This document shows positions 47,683-58,496 of a stretch of 64,000 bases of DNA, piece by piece. Source of the stretch: Camellia lanceoleosa (Eukaryota; Streptophyta; Magnoliopsida; Ericales; Theaceae); assembly GCA_025200525.1 (NCBI GenBank), contig CM045763.1:89556131-89620130 (forward strand), read 5' to 3'. The translations under genes were made by a program, and so were the position numbers. The notes under the pieces were generated by a model. It was not told the origin of the DNA and made no database searches. It saw only the letters and a program-made list of their open reading frames with translations. How positions within the stretch are numbered: the stretch's first letter is position 1; each line of letters starts with the position of its first letter.

Positions 47683-48547
47683 TATAGCCTTCAAACCTAG
47701 TTTTGGTTTATCGGTGCTTGTGTTTCCTCGACTATGCTTTGGTGAGCCGTTCTGCTTTTCTTGCTTCACGGTACTCGCCTTCTTTGTTTTCTTGTCTTCC
47801 TCTGCCCTTGTGTACTTCTTAATCCTTGCCATGAGATCTTCCATATTCTTTGGAAGGGTCTTTGCAAGGGATTACTGAAGTGGGTAATCATTCTTTAAGC
47901 CATTCTTGAAAGACACAACTGCAAGTTTCTAGTTACAAGCTGGTATCTAGTTGTAAACCTTGTAGTACCTCTTGGCATAAGCCCTAAGGCTTTCGTCATT
48001 ATCAATCTTTGAAGCCAATAGGGAATCAAACCTCAGTGGCTGCAATTTGTTCGTAACAAACCTGGTCAATAACATCTTGGTGAGGCCTTCCCAATTCTTG
48101 ATACATCCTTTCAACAGTTTGAGGAACTAATCTGACGCTAATTTCCCAAATGTCGATGGGAACACCTTGTATAATAACTGCTCGTTTCCACTCCACAGAG
48201 ACATCGTATTCAAATATAAACCAACATGGAGTTTGGGTCAGACTTACCATCATAGATTTGGAATCTCGACATGCTGAATCTCTTGGGTGCCTCAAATGCA
48301 TCCAATTTACCGTGGATGTGACTTCGATAACAATAGGTATATCAGCGTCATTCTTCTTCCTCTGGAGGTAGTCCTGCAAGTCTTCCTCCACCCGTCCGGG
48401 GGATCGACTATCTGTCAACTTCAAGCGCTTCGGCACACCACTTCCCGTGCTATGATGTGTCCTCTTGGACCTCTCTACGCCTATTACGTCGTCAAAACAG
48501 AGACCCTGTCCATTGATTTTCCATGATCCCTTGATTTGTGTTTCTCT
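47683..48547 (-). pseudogene. element D gag, C-terminal part
   Basis: The minus strand shows, across several frames, SRFQIYDGKSDP, LDWFLKLLKG-like sequence, RAYAKRYYKVYN, KLAVVSFKNGLKNDYPLQ, SLAKTLPKNMEDLMARIKKY and TRAEEDKKTKK. This is the order of a Tat/Athila-type gypsy capsid domain. Frameshifts and stops are frequent. The N-terminal part continues beyond solo LTR C at 51771. Confidence 0.8.
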
Positions 48548-48574
48548 TGTGACAATCTATAATTTTTCCCTCCG

Positions 48575-49110
48575 CTCGAGCGGAAGAGTTGACGCTCGAG
48601 CGGACTTGTGATGATCCCAGTATTTTTGCAGTCTGTTCGAGATTCTGAGAGTTGTGAATTCCCGCTCGAGCGTAGGAGTGGTCGCTCGAGCAGACGACTT
48701 TGTTGGTTTGCACGCTCGGGCGCAAGATTGGGCGCTCGAACGGGTTGCCTGGTTGAGTTTGAATTTCTAAGACTAGTGGGTTTGTTTTTGACCTTTTATT
48801 ATTGTGTTTGGAGCCTCCCTATTTTATTTTGGGACATTGATTGAGGTGGTAACATGATGGTAAAGATTGGACCAAAAACTTTAATTTGAATAATTTGCCT
48901 ACGATCAGCCGTCACTCTTTTGCCTTTTTCTTTTTTCATACTTTGAATTTGGATGTGAGGTTAGAACCATTGGAAAGTTTGTTTCCGGGGCTTCAATTTG
49001 GACACAAGAACGACCTAAAACGGAGTCTGGATGAGAGAGTTACGGCTATTTAAAGTTTTGGAATCTGTGCTGGAAGCAGGTACGCTCGAGTGGGAAAAGC
49101 GACGCTCGAG
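48575..49110. promoter_or_regulatory. four CTCGAG palindrome pairs, 20-bp spacing, in LTR C
   Basis: Cores start at 48575/48595, 48665/48685, 48715/48735 and 49085/49105, each pair exactly 20 bp apart. The third pair is decayed (CTCGGG, CTCGAA). The last pair is about 350 bp from the others and just upstream of the leader. Confidence 0.82.
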
Positions 49111-49924
49111 CAGACTGCGCGAATTCAGCGACTTAAAAAGTGGGTTTCTAGATCATTCTTTGCACTTTCTTTTTCCCTCTTCCTTCCTCTCACCCTTGGT
49201 CCGAAAACCCTAAGTTTTTGACCCCAAATACTCTTCATTCTTCTAAGATGTGGGCAAGATCCCTTACAAGAAAGTGAAGAGGCTTGAAGCTCAACATCTT
49301 CAACCGATTGGAATTCGGATTTGCAAAGGATTCTTCTGAAAGCTTGCTCTTTTGCTTGATTCTTGAGGTAGGGATCCTAGTTCTTCTTCAATATTTGCAT
49401 TAATAGATAGATTTGTCGTATTTTGATTATATAAATATAAAATCTCTATTTTTGAGCATATAGTGTACATCATGAGATTTGGGGGTTTGCGGTTTGAAGT
49501 ATTGGGGGTTCAGTTGTTGGGTTAATATGGTGGATTATGAACCTTAGGTGTATAATCAAGGGGCAAATTGGAATTAAAAGTAGTGGTGTGAGAAGTTTCA
49601 ATTTTCTTGAAATTCTTGATTTTTCTTGAAAACCCTAGGTTGATTCATGATGATAATTAATGATTTTGCCTAAATTGAAAGTAGAATCATGAAATTGAGG
49701 TATTGAATTGTATATATATAAGTTTAATTGAATTTTGGAAGTGTTTGAAAATTATGCTAAAAATTAGCGAGTGAACCTTTGTTATGGGCATTGTAAATCA
49801 TGCTATAATATGAAATGACTTTGGGGGGAAAATGTGTTAATGATATAGATGACATAAACTTGGTTATGGAATGTTGAAAGGGGATTTAAAAATTTATCTT
49901 GAATTATGTTGAAATTGTAAATAG

Positions 49925-50115
49925 TGTTGTCGAATTAAGTTGTGTTGGCTTATGTTGAATTAAGTGTGTTGAATAATATTGAATTGAATTGTGTTGAACT
50001 ATGATGAACTGTGTTTGAATCATGTTGAATTGTGTTGAGTTGAGTTGTGTTGAGTGTGTTGAGTTTGCGTTGGGTTGAGTTGTGTTGGATGTGTTGAGTT
50101 GTGTTGGGTGGTTTT
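49925..50115. repeat. degenerate GTGTTGAATT/GTGTTGAGTT repeats
   Basis: A simple, 5-10-bp periodic stretch (TGTTGAATTGTGTTGAGTTG) inside the putative intron of LTR C. Confidence 0.8.
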
Positions 50116-50129
50116 GTGTTGGTACCCTT

Positions 50130-50700
50130 GCGGGGAGTTGAAAAATGGTTTTTCGGTGCCCACAACCGTCCGTATAATAGCCGGTAAATGTGGGGGATGG
50201 TTTTAAAAATTTTAAAAAAAGATTTTTGGGGGCCCACGTCCCGCCGTATAGTAGCCGGCAAATGTGGGGGTGGTTTGAATTAAAGGTACCCAATTGCCCT
50301 GTCTAGGCTTATCGCTGGATGAATGTGGGAAAATATTTTTGGGTGTCCACACAATCCCGCCGTATACTAGCCGGCGAAAGCAGAAAAATGATTTTTAGGT
50401 GTCCACACAGTCCTGTCGTAATGTAGCCGACAAAAGTGAAAAAACGGATGATTTTCGAAAATGTTTTGGGTGCCCACATCCCGTCGTATAGTAGTAGGGA
50501 AATGTGGGGGATGGTTTTAAAAAGTTGAAAAATGGTTTTTGGAACAATATGGTTTTTGGAAGAAAATGGCTTTTGAGAAAATGGTTTTTAGGAGTTCACT
50601 TCCTGCTGTATAGTAGACGGCAAAAAGTGGAAAGTGTTATGGATTGGGTGCCCGCTGTCCCGCTGTAGTAAGTCAGCAAAAGGTGGATTGTGTTGAGCTA
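50130..50700 (+). repeat. array of covarying hairpins in LTR C, about 7 copies
   Basis: Unit core: GGTGCCCACA..CCC-stem-loop-stem-AAA(T)GTGGG. Inner stems with loop: GCCG-TATAGTAGC-CGGC, GCCG-TATACTAGC-CGGC, TGTCG-TAATGTAGC-CGACA, TGCTG-TATAGTAGA-CGGCA and GCTG-TAGTAAGT-CAGC. An outer stem CCCACAT/ATGTGGG encloses several copies. Arms differ between copies yet stay complementary while the loop is conserved. Confidence 0.82.
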
Positions 50701-51770
50701 TGTGTTGAGAAGTGTGTTGAGTTAATGATGTTTTTTGTGACTTGTGATTTATTTGTGACTTGTGATGAATTTGTGAAATTACATATTGATGTGTAATTTG
50801 GTTTAAAGAGGAAATGTGCATAGACATTATTTGTAAAGAATGGAAACCAAAAATGGGTATGAGGATTATAGACTATGATGGTAAACTTAATGAACTAGTT
50901 GTGGTAATAAAAGTAAATTGTGAGCATTGTTCTGTAATTAAATAAAGGATTGAATTGAAAGAGGTTTATTAATCTTGTGTTATCTTGAGATGAAACTTTG
51001 AGGGTGTAATTAACGGTGTGAATTGAGTATAGGAGAATTGTTAGCGAGTCAAAAAGGAACTTGAACTTGAAGTTATGGGGTTCTAAATTAAAATAAAGAG
51101 TAGAAAAGAAGAATGAAAGGAAAAAAGGAGTATTAAAAATAGAAATTAAATAAGAAATATTTTGGGAATTGGTTAATAACTTTTAAATGATGTTATTTCT
51201 TAAATATGTTTGTTTCACAAGAATCTATGGTTTTCTAAAGTTAATGCATGATTGTTAATGGCTAAAGGTTTTCTTAAAAGTGTTTGAGTAGTTTTTGAGA
51301 AAAAGGCACTTACTTATGATATTTTGAAATTATACAATGTCACCCTACTATATGATATCACCCTGCATGCATGATCATTTTCATTTGTGTGTTAGTTATT
51401 GATTGAGAACTATGAGATTCCTACTGGGCATTAGTGCTCACCCCTTGTTGTTTTATCCTTTTACAGGAAGAAAATTTGGATTTATAGTTGAAGAGTTACG
51501 AAGTACATAAGTCTGTTTGTGTAATCTCGTTGTGAATGTGAAGAAAGTAATTATTATATATTGATATTTGTATTTATTTATTTGTAGCTTCTCAATAGGA
51601 GATTGATATGTATGATTGTTATTGTTGTATTCATTGAGAGAAGATGGAACATGTATCATTGTATTTCTATTACTCAAGGGTAATGGATGTTTGTAAATAA
51701 AAAAAAAAAAAAAGACCTAAATTACAGACTTTGATAATGTTTCCGAGTAATTAAAAATTAGGGCGTGACA

Positions 51771-52285
51771 TCTCTGGTCCTTAGGGTTCTCTAAGACTCT
51801 TTTCGCCGTGATTCTATTCACTCGATGTATTATGATGGCCGATGCGAGTTCCCAGGTCCTTTTTAATGTTGCGGGACAATTGGAACTACAGTATGTCCCC
51901 TCTTCTTGGCGCCGACATTTGCTGTTGGGGTCGGCGTTTCCAATAAGGGCAACGCTGGTTGCATCACCTTGCTCTCCATCATAAAGTTCACCACCGTTTG
52001 CAGATCTGTCAATTTGTTTGCCAAGTCCTTCACCTCGTCATCTCTTCTTAGGCACCTCTCTTTTCAAACCTAAAAGTCACTCTCATTGTAGTATAATTCT
52101 CGATTGCCCTTCCTTGGGCCATTACAGCCCCTAGCGGCATTGTTTGCTTAAGGATTCACTTCTTGCACCTCGTTTTCATTATTTCCTCATCCAACATTTG
52201 GATCTACGTACTTCTTTTTCCTCACTGCGTATGTCATCCCCGACTCTCACCTCTTGTTCGGCATTGGCTATCTATTTTTTACTAA
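51771..52285 (-). pseudogene. element D gag, N-terminal part and leader
   Basis: Continuation of gag beyond solo LTR C, on the minus strand, toward the 5' LTR. Frames are broken and no catalytic motif is expected here. Assignment is from position between gag and the LTR, more than from motifs. Confidence 0.55.
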
Positions 52286-52308
52286 GTTTTCACAAACAGC
52301 GCAAAATT
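52286..52308 (-). other. decayed primer-binding site region of element D
   Basis: The minus strand reads TTTTGCGCTGTTTGTGAAAA just inside the LTR. It resembles the TTTGGCGCCGTCTGTGGGAA that follows LTRs of Tat/Athila-type elements (family knowledge), with several changes. Confidence 0.5.
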
Positions 52309-52313
52309 ATGAG

Positions 52314-52827
52314 TGTTGATTTTTGACTTCACAACCAAACAAGGAACTTAGTTGGAGAGCATGTGATTGCATAAATTAAACCAAGCACCTGCCAACAAAA
52401 AGATAAGAATACCATGGAGGCTCATCCACTCGAGGGCACTCCGACAATCAAGTCAGTCAACTTATCATTGATATCAAACAAGCAACACAACTCTCAATTA
52501 AAGTGTACCTTAGACCCATGGAGGCATCTCATTTTTATATCAAGCAGTGCCCTTGTCCCCTAGAAGTCTCACTTCATAGGTCTCAACTACAGTGCTTTTC
52601 TCGGACTGTTAGTTAGATTTAGATGAACTCTTTAAGAACCTCATCTCTATCCGAACTAAGTGCCTCATCTTATCTAGGACTCATGTCCTCTATTCAAATA
52701 TCTCGGATTCTGGAATTACTGCACCATATCTCGCCAATACCACAATCACCTCGGCAATCTAGTTTGTCCATGTGGTATCTCGGTCAACACCTCGGCCATG
52801 TGGCACGACCCTAAAAATACGTTCTCA
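52314..52827 (-). repeat. element D 5' LTR (514 bp)
   Basis: TG...CA-bounded on the plus strand (TGTTGATTTT to CGTTCTCA). Homologous along its length to 61493-62055, sharing blocks such as GCACTCCGACRATCAAGTCA, 'CTTGTCCC', 'AGACCCA' and 'TCTTGGATT/TCTCGGATT'. No partner LTR is present at the left end of D. Confidence 0.7.
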
Positions 52828-53161
52828 TATTATTATATTGGAGTTTGAGTTTGTGTCAGAAGTATGAATTATATACAATAAAATATTTTTATGTCTCGTG
52901 ATTGTCAATATCTCATTTTCTGCCTAATTTTTAATAAAAGTTAGCTATAAGAGTAAATTTAAAAAAAAAAATTAAAACATGAAGAATCAAAGTAAAGAAG
53001 TGACCAAATATTAAGAGGACAAAACATAATTTATCCATATATGAACTTAAGTTAGCATGCAACTTTAACATATTTAACATATGTTTTAACGTGTCAACTA
53101 GAGCAAAACAAAATGAAAGAAAGTTGTCAAGTATTTACTTCTAAAACTAAACACACTCTTA
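52828..53161. other. AT-rich intergenic DNA
   Basis: No gene, element end or repeat is recognised. Confidence 0.6.
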
Positions 53162-54184
53162 CGGTGTGTTTGGTAACGTTTACGTTTTCAGTTTATATTT
53201 ACAAAAATTTTATAAACTGGTTTTTGTTTATTTTTAGAAAAACATAAATTACAAACGCGCTTGGTAATTGACAAAATGTTTTAAAAATTTTAAAATTATA
53301 AAAAAGAGTGAGAAATGGAAAGTGGTGGCAAGTGGTGGCGGAAGACGGTGGTGGAAAGTGGTGACGGTGGGTGGTGGGTAGCTAGTGGTGGTGGGTGGGT
53401 CGGTGGGTGACGGTGGCGGGTGGGTGGTAGCGAGTGGGTGGTGGTTGTGGCGAGTGGTGGTGGCAGGTAAGTGGCGGATGGCGGGTGGTGGTAGGTGGTG
53501 GCGGGTGGGTGGTGGTGGTGGATGGGTAGGTGGTGGCGGTGGGTGGTGGTGGTGGCGGTGGTGGTGGTGGTGGTGGCGGATGACGGGTGGTGGTGGCGGT
53601 AGTGGTGGTGATGGGTGGGTGGGTAATGTTGGCGAGTGGTAGGTGGTATCGAGTGGGTGGTGGTGGTGGGGGCAAGTGGGTGGTGGGTGATGGTGGTGAT
53701 GGTGGTGGTAGTGGTGGTGGGTAGTAGTGGCGGATGGGTTGTAGGTGGCTAGTGGTGGTGGGTGGCTGGTGGTGGATGGTGGTGGCAGGTGGGTGGTGGG
53801 GGTGGTGGTGGCAAGTAAGTGGTGGATGGTGGTGGCGGGCGGTGGATGGTAGTGGCGAGTGGTGGTGGTGGCGAGGGGTGAGTGGTGGTGGCGAGTGGGT
53901 GACAGGTGGGTGGTGGGTGGTAGTGGGGGGTGGGTGGTGGGTGGTGGTAGCGGAAGACAGTGGTGGAAAATGGTAGCGAGTGGTGGCTAGTGTTGGGTGG
54001 TAAAAAAAAAAAAAAACTTAAAACTCAAAACGAAAACATATTTTTTGTGTTTTCATTTTTTGGCCAAATTTATAAACTGAGACTACTGATTTATAAATCA
54101 AAAGTTTTATCAAACAAGTTTTTATTTGAGTTTTTAAAATTTTTGTTAATATAAACTGAAAACATAAGTGTTACCAAACGGCAT
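53162..54184. mobile_element. non-autonomous DNA element with long TIRs and a GGT minisatellite core
   Basis: The left end (GTGTGTTTGGTAACGTTTAC, GTTTTCAGTTTATATT) matches the inverse of the right end (GCCGTTTGGTAACACTTATG, GTTTTCAGTTTATATT) over some 50-60 bases. Between them, 53330-54000 is a GTGG/GGTGGTGGC minisatellite with no T-free ORF meaning. No clear TSD, so the superfamily is open. Confidence 0.6.
53330..54000. repeat. (GTGGTGG/GGC)n minisatellite, strongly G-rich on the plus strand
   Basis: About 670 bp of irregular GTGG, GGTGGC and GAGTGG units. The plus strand has GG or GGG every few bases and could form G-quadruplexes. The long glycine/tryptophan or proline frames here are artefacts. 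Confidence 0.92.
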
Positions 54185-54189
54185 TTTGA

Positions 54190-54671
54190 CTACATAACCA
54201 TCGTTTGACAAGCAGATTTTTTTTTCCTTCTATGTTTTGGCTAAATTAATTATAAAAAAAATAAAATAAATTAAAAAGTTAATAAAATAATATGTCAAAT
54301 CTAAATTATAATTATTTTATTTTTTCTTTCACAAAAATTAAAAAAAAAAAGTCAATTTGAACGAATTTTTTAACTCTAAACTAATAGTCAAAAAATTAAC
54401 TCACTTCCTAAATGAAGCCACTCTTCTTGTACATACAATATTGATTCCTAGAAACATAAAAAAATTAACTAGTATTATTATTAATTAAATATTCTTAATC
54501 AATTGAATACAAAAATATTAATCATACAGTTTGGCATTTTTTTTTTGGGTCTGAAATAACTTACAAAATAGTAATTATTACTATAGGTCTCTATCTACTA
54601 AAATTAGACATATGAAAATCAAAGGTGACATCCTCCAAAAATAGAGCTCTAAACAGAGTTCTATACACTTG

Positions 54672-54718
<47 letters not shown>

Positions 54719-54978
54719 CACAAACATCACTATTATTGTGAGACCCACACAATTAAAGTTCCTTTAAAACTCTACTATGAGAGTTCCCAAATATTATTGT
54801 ATGAAAATATTGTGTTTAATGATTTTTTATGATATAAAAAAGAAACATCTATGAAAGGATTGACATCAAAATCTCATGTTATGTCTTTCTTAATAAATAT
54901 AACCAAGTAACTTGTAAAACAATATCTTTCATTCTATTACGTAGTTTAATTTTGACAAATTTTATAATTGAAAATATA
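54190..54978. other. AT-rich intergenic DNA with poly-A tract 54674-54712
   Basis: An uninterrupted A run of about 39 bases. Flanks with AGAGCTCTAAACAGAGTT and GAGACCCAC...CTCTACTATGAGAGTT might be a small MITE related to 62390-62530, but ends cannot be defined. Confidence 0.45.
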
Positions 54979-54995
54979 TGTTCTTGTACATAGTT

Positions 54996-55726
54996 TTTTT
55001 TTTTTTTGATCGGAAAAAATATTTCATTCAAGGAGGCCAAACGGCACTTACAAGAGTCCATTCAATCCAAAAACTTACACCAACAAAGGGAAAATCAAGC
55101 AAGAAATACTAAGGAAGAGAGCTATGAAAATATTCAGACGTACATTCCGTACTCGTGCTCGTACTGCAAGGCAGAGCCGATCATAAAGTTCGGCAATGGA
55201 GCATGTTTGAAATAAATCATAGATCCTACCACGAGGAGGGTAAGCTTAACACATTCGCACAAATGGACTCGAAGACCAAACAAACCCAGCTACAGCTAAC
55301 AGACAAATAGGAAAAGAAGAAAAAGGAAATAACTAAAACCAAAACAACAAATCAAAAGCAAATCCACAACCAAACAAAACCAGCAGTGACGTCGACGAAT
55401 CCGGCGGTGGAGGCGGTGAAGGCAGCGGGGAAGAGGCGGGGAAGGCGTAGATCCGTGAAGGCGCGGAGCCATGAGGCCACTTCCGGAGTGAATGGAGGGG
55501 AGAGAGCAACACCTCACAAAGGAGGGAGAGGGTGGAAGCCAAAGCCTCCAAGTTATTGGAAAGCAAAGTGGGAAAAGGAAAGAACAAAGGAGGGATAGGA
55601 GGAGGGGAGAGGAGGCCGGAGGCCGCCGGAATCCCCTCCCCCACCATCGGCGGCTAGAAGCTTTGAAAACCCTAGAGAAGAAAAGTTTAGAGAGAGAAAC
55701 TCTCAAAGTTTAGAGAGAGGGGGGCC
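54996..55726 (-). mobile_element. internally deleted LINE-derived retroposon with 17-bp TSD
   Basis: Flanked by a perfect 17-bp direct repeat TGTTCTTGTACATAGTT (54979-54995 and 55727-55743). The poly-A tail is on the minus strand (T run from 54996), preceded by the LINE-type ending CCGATCA. The minus-strand 5' end (CCCCCTCTCTCTAAACTTTG, then CTCTAGGGTTTTC and an ATG with a GC-rich proline/alanine frame) looks like a full-length 5' UTR and ORF start. No reverse transcriptase is present. So 5' and 3' ends are kept and the body is deleted; mobilisation would need a partner LINE. Confidence 0.85.
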
Positions 55727-55743
55727 TGTTCTTGTACATAGTT

Positions 55744-57866
55744 GAAACATGCAAATGAAACATAAGACGAATCAATCTAAAAATAAGATGATGATTCATT
55801 TTAATAAGTAGCTTCAAATTTCATGAATTTAATTTTAAGAATGTCAGATCAAACGCTGATAATATTCTCATTTTCAAAGAATGAACAAATAAGAATAAAT
55901 CAAAACAAGAAGCATAAGTAAATTAAAGTGTGATTTATAGAAAATAAATTTGAAAAAAAAAAAACATAAATGATACATGGATATAAATAAGAATAGTAAC
56001 AAATAAGAATAAATACAAGAATAGATAAAACTCTGAGCAACATACAAACATAATAGATCAATATTTTATATAACTATTAACTCTAAAATTATTTTTAAAA
56101 TTTGGTTATATAATTAATTGGATTAATTACAATAAGACCCTATCAACTTGTGAAAGGTAAAATTATCTGTACAAGGAAAGTGAGATGATGTGCCCAGTTC
56201 TTTGCACCATGTGAAGAGAAACCAAACGTCAGTGATCACTCTTGACCAAGGTTGGTCGGGAGGACCCTTTGATGATCAAGTCAACACAATAATCGACCAT
56301 AGTGTATAGTATAAAAAGAAAATATCTCTAGCATAGGATTTAATTGAGTTTAGTTGGGTTAGATAGGATCTCCTTACTTGTCCCTTATGTTTTGTTTGCT
56401 TATCCTTTTATAGCTATTCTGGCTCAAATCTCATCCGTTGGATCTTCCTTTGATCAAAGGACTCTGTCCAAACCTGGCTTTGGTTGGAAAACTTGCAAAG
56501 TATGCCTTGCCTCTGATCGTTGGATCTTTAGTGTACATACAATTTAGATGATATTAGATGTTAGTGGTTAACTTGTCGAACATCATGTTCGTAAGATTAA
56601 ACTAATCGAACGACTATGCCTCCTATTAGGCCCAGCCTATACGCTAGTCTTGTCTGTTCTATGTTCCACATCGTTGGATGATGGTTAATCCAATGCCTCT
56701 TTTTCACTTCACAGATTTGTCACTAGAATATTATCTTTTATATTTTCTTTGTCCCCCACGCGCCTTAATTAAATGACAAGTTGTTTCCAGTTGTCCTTTG
56801 TGGACTCCAAGGGATGCATTTTAGACTTATCATTTTTGGATTGGGTTAGCGTGATTGGGCTTGGGCCGTTTTTTTTTTCCCTCCACACAACTATTAGTGA
56901 ATATCACTTTTCTGCCCTCATTTATGAACCTGTTCACATTAACCCCATTACATATAAAAAGGGGCACTTACCAATCAGTCTTATTAACTAGACTTATTTA
57001 TCTACAGGTCCTAACTGATAAATTTATCACTATAAAAACAAGGGATTGATAAATTCATCACTATCAATTTATTCATAAAGACAAAGAGACTGATAAAATA
57101 ATCACTATAAATTTATTCATAAAAATGAGAGATTGATAAAGTAATAAATTTATTAATAGGATTTAATGGGTAATAAGTCTCAAAAATAGGACCTATTGGT
57201 AATTTCCCCATATAAAAATCATACAAATATATTTCTTTTGAATGTGATCTAGAAGGGATAAAAGTGATACATTTTCATAGTCGAAGAGGTTAAAATGTAT
57301 GAGTTCATATATAAGGAAGGTAAATTAATATTTGTAAATAATTGATGAAGTCTTGAGTCCAAATTAATTTGAAAGGGTGCAAACCTTTATAGTAATCATT
57401 AGGGTTGTGCAAAATACCGCATAATCTGTTAAAATCGTATCGATTCGCATCAATCTGCACCGCTCTATTCACTGACCACGAATTACACTTTAAAATTTAT
57501 AATCTGTCTTCGAAATTGCTCTGTTCCGCTATAGTTAATACATGTATATTTTTTAACCTCTAATGAAATATCAAAGTAAAAATAAGTGTGAGAGAGATTT
57601 AATGTCTGAAATTTCTTACAAATTAGTAGTTTTATATATATAACATATTATGTAAAATTAGTTTGTGTTACATATAGAAAAATATTATGCAATTGTGTTT
57701 ATATATTATGCAAATGCTTGATAATTGGTTAGAATATTTTTCAATCTGCTAATTCGTCCAAAATTGCCTAAATCGCGATTTGCCAATTCGCCAATCCGTA
57801 AATCCGCCATCTGCATTCGATTTGTAATTTTATCCTCAAATCACCCGAATTGCACTACGCATACCC
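55744..57866. other. intergenic DNA without recognised genes
   Basis: 55744-56130 and 57000-57400 are AT-rich. 56130-56770 is of normal complexity (repeated 'ATCCGTTGGATC', 'CTGATCGTTGGATC' phrases) and might be an old LTR fragment, but no ends are visible. 57400-57840 has CGATTCG/CAATCCG-type imperfect repeats. Confidence 0.45.
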
Positions 57867-57874
57867 CTACTAAT

Positions 57875-58254
57875 TAGGAATGGCAACGGGCAGGGCAGGG
57901 CGAGGATCGCACTCCCCGTCCCCGATCCTTGATGGTAAACATTTCCCCGACCCCAATCCCCGATGGGAAACCTATCACCATCCCCATCTCCGCCCCTTAA
58001 CGAGGATCGAGTTTTCCCGACCTCGAAAATTCTCAAGACAAAAAAAAAAAAAAAAAAAAAACAACAACAACAACAACAACATTCAACATCCTCAACAACA
58101 AACATCATCAACATCTGATCAAAAATAAAAAAATAAAAAAAAAACATTATCAATATCATAGTTTATATTAATAACATCATCAACAATTTATATTAGATCT
58201 AAGTAGAGAGAGAGATCTGAGTAGAAAGAGAGATTGATCGATCTGCTCAGATCT

Positions 58255-58296
<42 letters not shown>

Positions 58297-58431
58297 TTAG
58301 ATCGACTCTCGCATCACGGCACAGAGAGAGATCGATTCGGTGCTCTGGCATCGCAGCAGAGAGAGAGATCAGATTCGGTGCTCTGGCATCGTGGCATCGC
58401 GGCGGCGACTTTGATTCTATGCTCTCTCTAA

Positions 58432-58496
<65 letters not shown>

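Larger units (their letters stand above)
49368..51466 (+). other. putative intron inside LTR C
   Basis: Donor CTTGAG|GTAGGG and acceptor TTTTATCCTTTTACAG|G with a pyrimidine tract. About 2.1 kb, containing the hairpin array. Evidence is splice context and similarity to B and F. Confidence 0.4.
48548..51770 (+). mobile_element. LTR C: solo gypsy LTR, 3.2 kb, TSD TCTCT
   Basis: Bounded by TGTGACAATC and GGGCGTGACA and flanked by perfect TCTCT copies (48543-48547 and 51771-51775). It sits within gag of element D. It contains four CTCGAG pairs, an AAAACCCTAAG leader near 49205, a donor-like TTGAG|GTAGGG (49367/49368), a hairpin array (50130-50700), an acceptor-like CCTTTTACAG|GAAG (51466) and an A-run near 51700. 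No coding region, so it is a solo LTR. The ending and motif order suggest plus orientation. Confidence 0.8.
40559..52827 (-). mobile_element. Tat-type Ty3/gypsy element D, left-truncated, with several insertions
   Basis: The minus-strand order is 5' LTR (52314-52827), decayed primer site, gag, RNase H/integrase, then a plus-strand ORF downstream of integrase. That antisense ORF between pol and 3' LTR is a known trait of the Tat lineage. The 3' LTR is missing: element E abuts at 40558. Protease and reverse transcriptase are also absent, so an internal deletion occurred. LTRs A, B and C were inserted later. Confidence 0.75.

Noticed and set aside
48150..48526. Plus-strand ORFs over the gag relic of element D
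   Set aside because: The gag motifs read on the minus strand; the plus frames are shadows.
53382..53976. Proline/threonine-rich and glycine/tryptophan-rich ORFs
   Set aside because: Translation of the GGT minisatellite on either strand; not genes.
55296..55713. ORFs of 70-136 codons around the GC-rich part of the retroposon
   Set aside because: One frame may be the relic of a LINE ORF start, but the flanking frames are shadows and none has a recognised domain.
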